Shown: positions 23,861 through 33,099 of the stretch, piece after piece
Numbering within the stretch: the first letter of the stretch is position 1
How the letters are laid out: every line of letters begins with the position of its first letter
Origin: an uncultured Mediterraneibacter sp.
GTDB taxonomy: Bacteria; Bacillota; Clostridia; Lachnospirales; Lachnospiraceae
NCBI RefSeq assembly: GCF_934309415.1
Contig: NZ_CAKRDI010000029.1
Coordinates: forward strand, 1-37,835
DNA: 37,835 bases
Direction of reading: 5' to 3'
Notes under the pieces: model-generated
Seen by the model: only the letters and a program-made list of their open reading frames with translations
Databases searched by the model: none
What the model was told of the DNA's origin: nothing
Translations under genes and position numbers: made by a program

Positions 23861-25693
23861 TTAAGGCATATAATGCAATGCTTCTCCCTGCAAATTGATT
23901 GTAACTTCTGTCTCTTCTGCCTTGATCAGATAAACATTCTCTTCCAGCTTCTTATACGCTCCGCCTTCTACGTTCTCAATCTCTTTTCCATGTGTCCGGA
24001 ATACAAACCAGCTTCCTGGCTCCGAAGTCTGAAGAACAATCTGATTGTCTTCCTTTTGCTGACTGCTGTAATCTAAATTCAGAAACGTTCTCGCACGTGC
24101 ATTGCTTTCAGAAGCTGTTGTTTCTGAAAAGTAAGAAAACTTTTTCCAATAAGTCATCAGATTACTGGCGAATCGTTCCTGGACGATCTGCCAACTGTCC
24201 TGCTCATCCTGCGGCCACATAATCTCTTCCATGTTAAGCATCACATTCGTATATCCTAAAGAACTCTGGATACTTCTCATTCGCAGATCATCACTGTATG
24301 TGTATTTCATTCCGCTGTTTGTAACCGTCTGAAGTGTGATGGATGATCCGCAGTAGGATACCAGCGGCTGATCTTCTGTATAATCGCAGACCAGTGTTCC
24401 CACATCTTTCAACAGCTGCGTATCCTGCATATTCAATACCAGTGAAAGCTGATCTTCATCCACATAAGCTGCACCGTATTTATAATTACTGTCTACAGAT
24501 GCAAAGAAGGCACCGTCACTTGTAATCTTATCTGACATAGAAGATGCTCTTTTATATTGCAGAGAGATTCCCGCTTCCGCATTTTGTTCTTTTAATTGTT
24601 TTAGAAAGAAAATCATTTCTTCATTATCAGGCTCTATATCATCCAGATAGTCAAACTGTGGCTGGATAAAACAGGTCATCTTTAACTTGCTCTGCTCTGC
24701 AATTGATACCATTGCTGGCCACATGATATCCCTTGTGATCGCAGTCACAGGCCGACTGTACATCTCCATCATCTTTTCGTTATTTTCATTCGCAAATTCA
24801 GGAAAGTTGACCATAGAAAGATTCTGTGCATTCACAATCGGATAAATCGTATACTCAGATGCCTCCGAGACCATTCCATCCAGCAGACCTGTCGCAGTAC
24901 TGTCTTTCATATAATCGCCACAGACTGCATAGACACTTCCTCCTTTGATTCCGTTTCTCCAGATCAATGTCGGAAGATCCTCATTTTCAATTTTCTTCCT
25001 TTCCATCTCTTCGTCCTTTAAAAGTCCCACCATATACGTCTTCGTTCCACTTGCAACCTGATACCACGGAACAGAAAAGTCAAGATCCATTCTCTCTTCT
25101 CTTTCCTTCTTTGTTGTCGGCTGATATACAACTTCGCCGCCCAGCAACAGGCCTTCAAATAACTTCATGCCGGAAAGTTCCACTTTTTCCGTGACAACTG
25201 ACTTGATTCCCAACAGATCCATCAGATCCTGATTCTCTTTCATCTTTGCTGCATCACGAAGTTCCCCAAAGATAAGGATTCCCCCCTGTTCCACATAAGA
25301 TCTGAGCCATTCCAGATTTTTTCCTGTTGCATACTCTTCTGACTCCAGAAGGATCACCTCCGGATCTTTTTCAGTATTCTTTGGATATTGATCTAAAGAG
25401 CTATAACTACAAAAATTTCTCTTCGTATAAACACACCATCTGCTGACCGCAGTTTCCATATCCTGATTTTCATTTCCTATAAACAACACATACTCCCGAT
25501 CCGCTTTCGCCATTGACTTCAGGTCTGTTTCCTGCTGCTGCCAGACATTCTCTCCGTCCGCCTGTCTGACAACCAGATTCGTATTTTCATCATACGCATT
25601 TTCTCCATCTCGCATCATCATTGAAAACTGAAACAAAAAAAAGAGTATAAGCATCATAAGTGTAATACTGAAAAAATTTCTTTTTGAAATCAT
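23861..25693 (-). CDS. DUF2194 protein, PelA-like, without the usual deacetylase ligands
   Basis: A 610-residue protein with one N-terminal membrane helix (FFSITLMMLILFFLFQFSMM) and a large outside part. Its position between the membrane proteins and PelF, and its DUF2194-like sequence, match the PelA deacetylase slot of Gram-positive Pel operons. The segment PVTAITRDIMWPAM aligns in shape with the first NodB motif but lacks the paired aspartates. Only two histidines are present in the whole protein (RTHGKE and ALHYMP), both near the C-terminus, so the two-histidine zinc site of carbohydrate esterase 4 cannot form in the normal place. An N-terminal region (ILLESEEYATG, VEQGGILIFGELRD) looks like a class-I-glutamine-amidotransferase-like fold. 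It probably binds polymer or is a degenerate enzyme. Confidence 0.75.
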   Translation of the reverse strand: MISKRNFFSITLMMLILFFLFQFSMMMRDGENAYDENTNLVVRQADGENVWQQQETDLKSMAKADREYVLFIGNENQDMETAVSRWCVYTKRNFCSYSSLDQYPKNTEKDPEVILLESEEYATGKNLEWLRSYVEQGGILIFGELRDAAKMKENQDLMDLLGIKSVVTEKVELSGMKLFEGLLLGGEVVYQPTTKKEREERMDLDFSVPWYQVASGTKTYMVGLLKDEEMERKKIENEDLPTLIWRNGIKGGSVYAVCGDYMKDSTATGLLDGMVSEASEYTIYPIVNAQNLSMVNFPEFANENNEKMMEMYSRPVTAITRDIMWPAMVSIAEQSKLKMTCFIQPQFDYLDDIEPDNEEMIFFLKQLKEQNAEAGISLQYKRASSMSDKITSDGAFFASVDSNYKYGAAYVDEDQLSLVLNMQDTQLLKDVGTLVCDYTEDQPLVSYCGSSITLQTVTNSGMKYTYSDDLRMRSIQSSLGYTNVMLNMEEIMWPQDEQDSWQIVQERFASNLMTYWKKFSYFSETTASESNARARTFLNLDYSSQQKEDNQIVLQTSEPGSWFVFRTHGKEIENVEGGAYKKLEENVYLIKAEETEVTINLQGEALHYMP

Positions 25694-25694
25694 T

Positions 25695-28037
25695 TTATTT
25701 CTTCTCCGTATCTCCTGTCACTGCATTATTATATCCGTAATCAATCGCAAAATTATATAAATGATACATATTCTGCTCAATTTTGTAACAGACAAATTCA
25801 TCCGATTCATAATATACCTGCATTTCATTTGGATATTTTTCCTGAAATGCCTGCGCCCAGAAATACATTCTCGACATAAGAATCCACCGTCGCTCTCCCT
25901 GATACATCCCGATTCCACCAACGTTCGGCAATGGCTGCGATGCACCCTTTTCTGAAATTGACTGTCCGCTTCCTGAATAGGCTATCGCATAATTCAACGG
26001 GATCTTCTCAATAAAGAAATACACTGTTTTGGTCGGAATGATAATTTCTGTATCTTTATTCACAGATTCCATCTCTCTCAGAAATGAAATTGTTTCATAA
26101 TGCCATCCATGATCCAGTCCCATCTGCGTTTCATCATTTGCCGATACAATCGTCCACGTTCTGTCTTCATTCTCGTAAATGATATTATCCAGACATGTAA
26201 TTGCTCCGTTCGTTACAAAATCCGACTTAAAATCCGGCTCTTTGATCAGTTGATTCTGAAATATAACCAAAAGAATCGCTGCAGATGTCACAAAAGAAAT
26301 TATATTTCTTGGAATTCGCATAACCGGGAACATGCAAAGCAAATAGACAATCCCGTCTAAAAGTAATACCGGTGCCGCAATGAACAGATATACATAATAA
26401 ATACTGCATCTCGCCGCATCCATCAAAGTCGGCAGTCCTAATTCTCCCGAACAGAGCAGGATTGTCAGAATTCCCATGTAAAAACTCACAGACAGAAGCA
26501 GCTCTCCGTACTCTCTTCGTCTGAAAATGCAGAACAGAATTCCAAGCGGTATCAATGCTACAATGCAGAGCAATACGATTTTTCCCGCAGCCTGCAGATC
26601 TGTTTTGACAATATACGTATTGATACGCTGAGCCATCATCTCGACCAGAGAAGCCATCTTTTCTTTCAATTCATTTACCATTGGAATCTTTCGCTGTTCC
26701 TGCCCTGTCTCCATACTGGAAGTAGTTCCATTTTCAATAATACCATCTGTCTCCGGTGTAACGGAAGCTCCCTGAGATGTCGCACTCTGGTCTGATGCAT
26801 CTGTTGTTTGATTCTGATTCCCGGAAGAAGTCGTATCCTCCGTCTCCGCCTCTTTGTCTCCGCCTTTGATTACGCTCATTCCCCATCCGAGAGATCCCTG
26901 CAATGGTGTACCTGTAGCAAAAGCAATTCCCATTGGGAGCACCGCCAGAAATACACTGATAATTCCCGTGAGCATAATCCTGCGGAAATAATCTTTTTGT
27001 AAAAATCTGACACAGAATCCTCCTGCAATACCAATACAGCATAATCCCGCAATCATCGTTCCATAAAAATGAATCGCAAGTGTCAGCGAGAATGCCATGG
27101 CAAAACAGCTGAGCTGATAAAAAGTTTCCCGGCTCTTCAGCTCCTTCTTTTTCGTCTGGAAAAAGCGAATCAGAAACCAGATCGAAGGCAATGCAAAAAT
27201 CATTCCAAATTCCTGTGGAAGTGTGGAATAATATCTGGAATAGGTCTGCCCTGCCCAGAAGCCTCCAAACAAATAAACCAGTGTTCCTGCATACGGCAGA
27301 TAATTGGATTTACAACACAGTTTTAAAAAAGCCAGCATCACCAGATGTGCATAGATTACCTGTGTAAAAAAGAACTGACACAGGATTGTATACACATCAA
27401 ACCAGAACACCGTATGTAAATAATATACTATACAGTGAAATCCAAACGGGTAGACACCGCTGGAAAACAAATTTTCCCGGCTCATCTGATTGATCCAACT
27501 CATATGCACCGGTATATCTGAGGCACGATAGCCGTATACAAGTATGATCTGTCTTCCATACATCCAGAACAATCCAACAAAAAGGATTCCAAGAAACAGC
27601 CACTGTATGGATTTTCTGATCACTACCTGTTCAAAGATCTTTCCCGCCTGTTTTACTTTTCTGCAAATCAGATCCAATACTCTGTGAAACACTGTTTTTA
27701 ACCCCAGTGTTCCCAGCAGTACTTTTTTATTCGTTGTGCCGAACTCCAGTATCTTTTTCCTAACCGATACCTTTTCTATCCGGCTCCAGATTATAAAGCT
27801 CAATCCGGCTGTCAGCGCAATCAATGTAAACATATTAGAAATATGCAGTAACTGAACAACAAACACAATATTAATGATATAAAAATTTCCAAATGTATAG
27901 CACATAAGAAACTGTTCTGCAGCCCTGCGTCCAGATAAAATTCTTCTGAACATCACTGCAGGGAGTACAAGAACAATCCCGGTATACGCTATAAACATAC
28001 TGATAAATTCCAATAACTTATACGTTGTCTGTGACAT
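25695..28037 (-). CDS. Large polytopic membrane protein of the Pel operon, unknown
   Basis: A 780-residue protein with roughly 14-16 predicted helices, not one of the named Pel proteins that I know. Residues about 175-215 (ASDIPVHMSWINQM then YPFGFHCIVYYLH) recall the first outside loop of GT-C glycosyltransferases, where an acidic residue is catalytic. A polar, S/T/Q-rich stretch (about residues 390-450, TSSGNQNQTTDASDQSATSQ) interrupts the helices, and about 150 outside-facing residues end the protein. It could be a lipid-linked-sugar transferase that decorates the polymer, or a scaffold. It starts 18 bp after the PelE-like gene and ends one base before the DUF2194 gene. Confidence 0.7.
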   Translation of the reverse strand: MSQTTYKLLEFISMFIAYTGIVLVLPAVMFRRILSGRRAAEQFLMCYTFGNFYIINIVFVVQLLHISNMFTLIALTAGLSFIIWSRIEKVSVRKKILEFGTTNKKVLLGTLGLKTVFHRVLDLICRKVKQAGKIFEQVVIRKSIQWLFLGILFVGLFWMYGRQIILVYGYRASDIPVHMSWINQMSRENLFSSGVYPFGFHCIVYYLHTVFWFDVYTILCQFFFTQVIYAHLVMLAFLKLCCKSNYLPYAGTLVYLFGGFWAGQTYSRYYSTLPQEFGMIFALPSIWFLIRFFQTKKKELKSRETFYQLSCFAMAFSLTLAIHFYGTMIAGLCCIGIAGGFCVRFLQKDYFRRIMLTGIISVFLAVLPMGIAFATGTPLQGSLGWGMSVIKGGDKEAETEDTTSSGNQNQTTDASDQSATSQGASVTPETDGIIENGTTSSMETGQEQRKIPMVNELKEKMASLVEMMAQRINTYIVKTDLQAAGKIVLLCIVALIPLGILFCIFRRREYGELLLSVSFYMGILTILLCSGELGLPTLMDAARCSIYYVYLFIAAPVLLLDGIVYLLCMFPVMRIPRNIISFVTSAAILLVIFQNQLIKEPDFKSDFVTNGAITCLDNIIYENEDRTWTIVSANDETQMGLDHGWHYETISFLREMESVNKDTEIIIPTKTVYFFIEKIPLNYAIAYSGSGQSISEKGASQPLPNVGGIGMYQGERRWILMSRMYFWAQAFQEKYPNEMQVYYESDEFVCYKIEQNMYHLYNFAIDYGYNNAVTGDTEKK

Positions 28038-28055
28038 CTGCCTTAACCCCTTGTG

Positions 28056-29003
28056 TTACATAAATGTTCGGATCAATTCCAGTGTTTCATTATCGATCAC
28101 GATATCCGATTGTTTCAGTTCATCCATAAGCTGGAAAAACTTCTCCTTTTCTCCACAGGAAAAATACAGTTTTAACCTGCATGTATAACTTGCCAGCACT
28201 TTTGGATACTGCCGGGCTGCTCTCTGGCACCATTTACGGCATTTTTCATATTCAGAGACTTCCAGAAGACACATTGATACTTTTTCATAACAACTGCTGC
28301 TGATCTTTTCCTGATTCAGCTGCCATGCAACCTCACAGATTTCATCCATTTTGTCCACCATCTCTGTCTGCTCCATCTCAGTAAAAACCCCCTGGACGAG
28401 AATCGGATTCATGTACTCGACTGCCTCAATGCAGTTTTTCACCTGCTCTTCTTTTTGTTTCTCATCCTCTTTGATCTGATCCATCTTTTCCTGATCCGGA
28501 CAACAGCTCTTATACATCTTCTGTACATTTGCACGGAAATCATTCAGCACATCCTGCAGAACCGAAGCTGCATAATGTGACGTCTCTGAATCCTCACTGT
28601 TCAATGCCATGGAGATCGATGAAAGCAGATTCCGATAATCTCCACGAATTACATTCATCATAAGAATACGAAGATTTCGCTTGTCCGTTACCGCCAGTGC
28701 CTCTTCCAGTGAAACCATGTTACGCTCTGTGTCTTCATCCGGATGTACCTGTGTCTCTACACGTTCCTTGCTGAAAATCACATCTTCCAGATCCATTGAT
28801 CTTGACATACAAAATTTATACAGCAGATAGGCCAGACATAAAAAACACGGACCGATCACCGGACACAGAAACATCACGGCTGCTTTCATCCAGACACTGA
28901 TCTTCTTTTCTTTATTCCTTATATAATTCCAGATTAAATATCCTATTACAATACAGAGATTTAATAACAGTACTACAATAAACAGTATAGATTGATGTTT
29001 CAT
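28056..29003 (-). CDS. pelE: PelE-like membrane protein with helical repeats
   Basis: A 315-residue protein with two N-terminal helices (LFIVVLLLNLCIVIGYLIW; AAVMFLCPVIGPCFLCLAYL) followed by an all-helical cytoplasmic region. The latter resembles TPR repeats (YEKVSMCLLEVSEYEKCRKW, KVLASYTCRLKLYFSCGEKE). This layout and its position directly after the PelD-like gene match PelE, which helps assemble the inner-membrane synthase. The start overlaps the previous stop by 4 bp. The assignment rests on layout and synteny, not on clear sequence motifs. Confidence 0.65.
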   Translation of the reverse strand: MKHQSILFIVVLLLNLCIVIGYLIWNYIRNKEKKISVWMKAAVMFLCPVIGPCFLCLAYLLYKFCMSRSMDLEDVIFSKERVETQVHPDEDTERNMVSLEEALAVTDKRNLRILMMNVIRGDYRNLLSSISMALNSEDSETSHYAASVLQDVLNDFRANVQKMYKSCCPDQEKMDQIKEDEKQKEEQVKNCIEAVEYMNPILVQGVFTEMEQTEMVDKMDEICEVAWQLNQEKISSSCYEKVSMCLLEVSEYEKCRKWCQRAARQYPKVLASYTCRLKLYFSCGEKEKFFQLMDELKQSDIVIDNETLELIRTFM

Positions 29004-31177
29004 TCAGCCATATTCTCCACTACTTTTGTTACGTAACCATTCTGATCAAATCGGTTCTGGACAAATACTGCATCCTGAGGTGACGTATTTGCCAACAGAA
29101 CATAAACCTCTTTATCCGGCATAAAGCCCAGATAATCTGAAGTTCGTAATTGTCGTGTCATCACTTTTCCGATTTCCTCGTATCGGTTTTCTGAATTCTG
29201 GATCTTCAGAAGTGTACATTCTACCAGATTTCTCTTTTTCGCATTCATATAAGAATTTACAAGAGACTGGAATGCTGTCACTTCCATCACATGTGTATCC
29301 TTCAGATAACGTTTTTCCTCCAGTGCTGTCATGTATCTTCTTGCTCTGAGTACTGCATTCTGAATCAGGTAGCTGACTACGGTCAGGAAGTTGGCCTGTC
29401 CCAGTGTCATCTTCTCCCAGTTCAGTCCCCAGATCATAATGATCATCTGCATCTTTCCACCCTCGAAGATGGCATTCGCCATTAACGGATATTTCTCATC
29501 CATCGATTTATTGATGTAGACTTTCTGCTCTTTCAGTTCATCATATACCGCCTGCATTTCTCTGTAGCGGATGGAGTTACCAAGACTTCTTGCTTTCTCA
29601 GAACTTGCAGAAAACATACGGGCATAATCATCATTCACCACATTGTAGATTGCCACATCTTTCGTATGCATCAGTTCTGTCATCATCTCTACCGCATCAA
29701 ACATAACCTCCTCCGGCATCTGCTGATCCAGTCTGGATGTAATACTGTAGATCTTTCCGATGCTGTCTTTATGATCGATCAACTGCTGTTCCAGTACTTC
29801 TTTCACTCTGACATTACTTCCATTGATATCTTTTATATTCACAATCTGCTGCGACAGATGCGCTTCCAGTTCTTTGCTCTCTGCACGGATCGCCCTGATC
29901 TGGTCTCTCATATATCCAACCACAAGTCCCAGGATAAAGAGCTGCGCGATCCACACATAAGTATTATAATCCAGAATTACATCAAATCCGGTTCGATTAT
30001 ACATCTGCCGGAACATATATCCTGCCACCGCACAGATTGCCGAGAAGGTTGCCTGCTGCTGTCCGTACACAATTGCAAACAGTAATACATATAATAAGTA
30101 CGGATCGAGATTGGCAAAATATTCACTTCCGACTGTTCTGTTATTCAGCATAAAGAACGGAATGAAACAAATCAAATTCTCAATAAACGGAATAATTGCT
30201 TTTACAAGCCACATCCACTGATTCAACATCCGTTTCCACCATGGAAGAGACAGCTCTCTTTCATCCACAAACACCGATGCGTGTTTTTTCATGTATGCTG
30301 CCATCTTTTCCACGTTCTCTTCTAATTTTCCAAACGCATGAATTCCGTATTCTTCTTCAAATTTTTTTCCGGAAAGCACACATCTTCCGCCGGATTCATC
30401 TACGGTTACAATGCTGGATCCATTCTGAAGATATTTTTCTATCATTCCGGCCAACTCCACTTCACTGATCACACGCCCGGAAGATAAATGATAGATAAAC
30501 TGACTGTGCTGATTGATCTTGACTACCTGAAAGATGAATTCCACCGCATCCCGTTCCGGCAACAGGGAAAATTCATTTTTCGAATCCACTTTAATGCATC
30601 CATCTTTTAAACTTTGGATACACATTCTTGCACAGATATTATTTACATCCTTCAGTTCTTTCGGGATGCTGTACACATGATCCAAACGCAGAACCACAAT
30701 ATCCAGATTCCAGTTCTTATAAAAATTTGCACAGATCTCTTCTGCCTGTGCCAGAGTTGCCCCTTTGAATCCACTTCCAAGTGTCGGTTCTGTTTCTTCT
30801 ATATCATGTGTGTGATTTCCGGAATATACTTCGTGAGAAGAAAGCATGATAAACTTTCCTCTTCTTACTTCTGAATAGGCCACCAGTATATTGATCAGAT
30901 TGGATGTGTATTTTACACTCTCCCTCTCTTCATTATTCCATCGGTAATTCGTATCAAATGCTCCCATAAAAATAGTTACATCCGGATTTACACTCTCAAG
31001 GATTTCTCTTAATTCTTCACAGTCATATGGAAAATCATATCTTTCGAAGACTTTCTGGTATTTACTCTGCTTATACTTATCTCCGGTCAGCAGAAAGACT
31101 CTGTGACCTTCCTTGCGGATCTTCAATATCAGATTATCTATCAGGCTGCAGGAGCCGCCGATCAACAGAACATTCAT
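29000..31177 (-). CDS. pelD: PelD-like c-di-GMP receptor: SDR, membrane, GAF and degenerate GGDEF
   Basis: A 725-residue fusion. Residues 1-295 are an SDR/epimerase-like domain (MNVLLIGGSCSLID) whose nucleotide loop is degenerate and whose Tyr-x3-Lys pair is absent (GFKGATLAQAEE). Four membrane helices follow at about 320-440, then a coiled coil, a GAF domain and a C-terminal GGDEF fold. In the last, GGDEF is replaced by PDKEV (687-691), while the I-site RTSD (678-681) keeps the exact RxxD-plus-five spacing. That is the PelD pattern: no catalysis, but c-di-GMP binding that switches on polymer synthesis. SDR-PelD fusions are known in some Gram-positive Pel loci. It heads the Pel genes and lies 18 bp after the radical SAM gene. 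Confidence 0.85.
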   Translation of the reverse strand: MNVLLIGGSCSLIDNLILKIRKEGHRVFLLTGDKYKQSKYQKVFERYDFPYDCEELREILESVNPDVTIFMGAFDTNYRWNNEERESVKYTSNLINILVAYSEVRRGKFIMLSSHEVYSGNHTHDIEETEPTLGSGFKGATLAQAEEICANFYKNWNLDIVVLRLDHVYSIPKELKDVNNICARMCIQSLKDGCIKVDSKNEFSLLPERDAVEFIFQVVKINQHSQFIYHLSSGRVISEVELAGMIEKYLQNGSSIVTVDESGGRCVLSGKKFEEEYGIHAFGKLEENVEKMAAYMKKHASVFVDERELSLPWWKRMLNQWMWLVKAIIPFIENLICFIPFFMLNNRTVGSEYFANLDPYLLYVLLFAIVYGQQQATFSAICAVAGYMFRQMYNRTGFDVILDYNTYVWIAQLFILGLVVGYMRDQIRAIRAESKELEAHLSQQIVNIKDINGSNVRVKEVLEQQLIDHKDSIGKIYSITSRLDQQMPEEVMFDAVEMMTELMHTKDVAIYNVVNDDYARMFSASSEKARSLGNSIRYREMQAVYDELKEQKVYINKSMDEKYPLMANAIFEGGKMQMIIMIWGLNWEKMTLGQANFLTVVSYLIQNAVLRARRYMTALEEKRYLKDTHVMEVTAFQSLVNSYMNAKKRNLVECTLLKIQNSENRYEEIGKVMTRQLRTSDYLGFMPDKEVYVLLANTSPQDAVFVQNRFDQNGYVTKVVENMAE

Positions 31178-31195
31178 TTTCTCATTCCTTTTCTT

Positions 31196-31813
31196 CTAGT
31201 CTTCCCAGGGCCGGATCCGGTAAGTTACTCCAAGTGAATCACAGATTCCCTGACAGACTTTCTCTTCTTCTTTTGTCAGCGTTGTATCAACTGTAGTAAG
31301 AACCACGTTCGGTACATAATTTCTTGCTTCTTTTGCGAATGCAAGCATCGCGTCATAAGACTGATCTCCGAACTTACTTCTGACCAGAGCATGATATTTC
31401 TCTGCATTCGGTGTATTCAGACTGATGGACAACGTATCGATCAAGCCCTCCAGCTCAGGAGTTACATCTCTGTTCCAGATCAGATTCGCCAGTCCGTTTG
31501 TATTAATACGGATTGGTTTCTTATATTCTGCTTTGATAAACTTCGCAATTTCCAGCAGATCGTCCAGACGCTCTGTCGGTTCTCCGTATCCACAGAACAC
31601 GATCTCATTATAATCCTTTAAATTGAATTTGCCAAATTCTTCCTTCACTTCCTGTACAGAAGGTTCATGCTCCAGCCATAAAGTCGCATGATTCTCCGCC
31701 ATAGAATCTTTCGTCTGTCTCAGGCAGAACGTACAGGCACAAGGACACCGGTTCGTCAGATTCACATAAAGATTATTGTGTACTTTATATAAAATAGTCA
31801 TTCCTTTGTTCAT
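31196..31813 (-). CDS. TatD-linked radical SAM protein
   Basis: A 205-residue radical SAM protein: YVNLTNRCPCACTFCLRQ holds the C-x3-C-x2-C cluster motif, and FCGYGEPTERLDDLLEIA is the glycine-rich SAM-binding segment. INTNGLANLI and LSISLNTPNAEKY fit the TatD-linked subfamily, which is encoded next to or fused with TatD nuclease in many Firmicutes; no TatD is present here. The reaction is unknown. It starts with GGAGGAG 4 nt upstream, follows pdxY by 21 bp and precedes the PelD-like gene by 18 bp. It might be thought a maturase for the peptide island, but its short family-typical length and lack of SPASM cysteines argue against it. Confidence 0.85.
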   Translation of the reverse strand: MNKGMTILYKVHNNLYVNLTNRCPCACTFCLRQTKDSMAENHATLWLEHEPSVQEVKEEFGKFNLKDYNEIVFCGYGEPTERLDDLLEIAKFIKAEYKKPIRINTNGLANLIWNRDVTPELEGLIDTLSISLNTPNAEKYHALVRSKFGDQSYDAMLAFAKEARNYVPNVVLTTVDTTLTKEEEKVCQGICDSLGVTYRIRPWED

Positions 31814-31834
31814 AATACTCCTCCATTTATCTTT

Positions 31835-32665
31835 TTATTTTAATGTATATAACAACTCCTCAAAACACACTCCATCCGTCAGCGGAATCTCCATTTCAAT
31901 TGACTTCTGAATACACTGTTTGATAAACTTGGATGCTTTTCGCACAGATTTTGTAAATTCTACTCCATTCACAGCATCCGCTGAAATAATCGCAGAAAAG
32001 ATATCTCCCGTACCGGAACGGGAATTTCCAATCTTATGTGTACGGATCATCTCGTGCCCTTTTCCTTTCTCATAACAGAGATTAGATACATAAGTCTTCT
32101 GTGGGATTCCGGTAATCACCACTTTTTCTGGCCCAATCTCTGCAATTTTCTCCGCCAGAACATACAATTCTTTTGTCGTCCACTTTTCCTTATACGGAGT
32201 CCCTGTTAAAATACATGCCTCTGTAACATTCGGCACAACAATATCTGCATAACGCACCAGATGGATCATCTCCCTGCACATCTGCTCTGTATAAGTAGCA
32301 TACGGCTTTCCATAATCACCCATTACCGGATCAATGACTACAACTGTATCTTCCCCTTTAAATTTTCCAATGAATTCACTGACAATCTGAATCTGCTCCG
32401 CGGATCCTAAAAATCCTGTACAGATACCTTTAAACTGTAGATCCAGCTTCTCCCATTCCTTCATATACACCTCCATGTTCGGTGTATAATCTGTAAAGAA
32501 AAAACTCTCAAATCCTGTATGATTTGAAAATATAGAAGTTGGAATTGAACAGCACTGCACCTTCAACATCGAGATGATCGGAAGCTGCACAGCAATGGAA
32601 CAGCGTCCAAATCCTGTAAAGTCATTGATTAGCGCGATTTTCTTCTGGTGGTTATGATTGTTCAT
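31835..32665 (-). CDS. pdxY: Pyridoxamine/pyridoxal kinase
   Basis: A 276-residue ribokinase-fold enzyme of vitamin B6 salvage. It phosphorylates pyridoxal, pyridoxamine or pyridoxine with ATP. IALINDFTGFGRCSIAVQLP at the N-terminus, DPVMGDYGKPYATYT in the middle and GNSRSGTGDIFSA with the catalytic aspartate near the end match the family at normal length. It is the first gene of the minus-strand run; the gene-free 683 bp upstream hold three repeats. Gaps of about 20 bp suggest it is cotranscribed with the radical SAM and Pel genes. Confidence 0.9.
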   Translation of the reverse strand: MNNHNHQKKIALINDFTGFGRCSIAVQLPIISMLKVQCCSIPTSIFSNHTGFESFFFTDYTPNMEVYMKEWEKLDLQFKGICTGFLGSAEQIQIVSEFIGKFKGEDTVVVIDPVMGDYGKPYATYTEQMCREMIHLVRYADIVVPNVTEACILTGTPYKEKWTTKELYVLAEKIAEIGPEKVVITGIPQKTYVSNLCYEKGKGHEMIRTHKIGNSRSGTGDIFSAIISADAVNGVEFTKSVRKASKFIKQCIQKSIEMEIPLTDGVCFEELLYTLK

Positions 32666-32825
32666 TGTATTTTATAAATCCTTTCGTACATAAATTTCTT
32701 TCTACTATATATTTTTTTCTTTCTATATTATTGATGTAATTTTTCTCATGCCACTGTATCTTCTTTTCATCATTAACATTTTGACCTTCTCTGTACTCAC
32801 GTTACAACGAAGCTTTACAGCACAT

Positions 32826-32858
32826 GTTACTGCTCACAGGCCACCTGTAACCAGTAAC
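32826..32858. repeat. 33-bp solo hairpin, diverged copy
   Basis: It begins GTTACTGCTCACAGG and ends CCAGTAAC. Outer arms GTTACTG/CAGTAAC are intact and the inner stem is partly changed. No clear target duplication remains. It lies in the gene-free stretch 32666-33348. Confidence 0.65.
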
Positions 32859-32957
32859 GCATCTCTTCATTTTATATCAATTACATTTCATCTTAATCCT
32901 ATCGTTTTGCTTCGTCAATAATTCAGCTAAGATTTCATATATAAATACAATCCTCAT

Positions 32958-32990
32958 GTTCCTGTTCACAGGTAACCTGCAAACAGGAAC
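32958..32990. repeat. 33-bp solo hairpin with a compensatory base-pair change
   Basis: The arms are GTTCCTGTT and AACAGGAAC in place of GTTACTGTT and AACAGTAAC. Both partners of one pair have changed, so the stem is kept. The inner CAGGTAACCTG is unchanged. Confidence 0.75.
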
Positions 32991-33099
32991 AGCCAGACTC
33001 CTTTGTATCTCTGTTAAATTCCTCAGGTACACTATTCCAAGGATTTCTTTAAACTCTTTCTTGATTTACCTTAGCATATCACCCTCATATTGTAAAGTT

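Noticed and set aside
26734..27042. Minus-strand frame of 102 residues inside the large membrane protein
   Set aside because: It is a shadow of the low-complexity S/T/Q-rich coding region in another frame.
31196..31813. Radical SAM protein as maturase of the peptide island
   Set aside because: It matches the TatD-linked subfamily, is short, lacks SPASM cysteines and lies 18 kb from the island beside pdxY.
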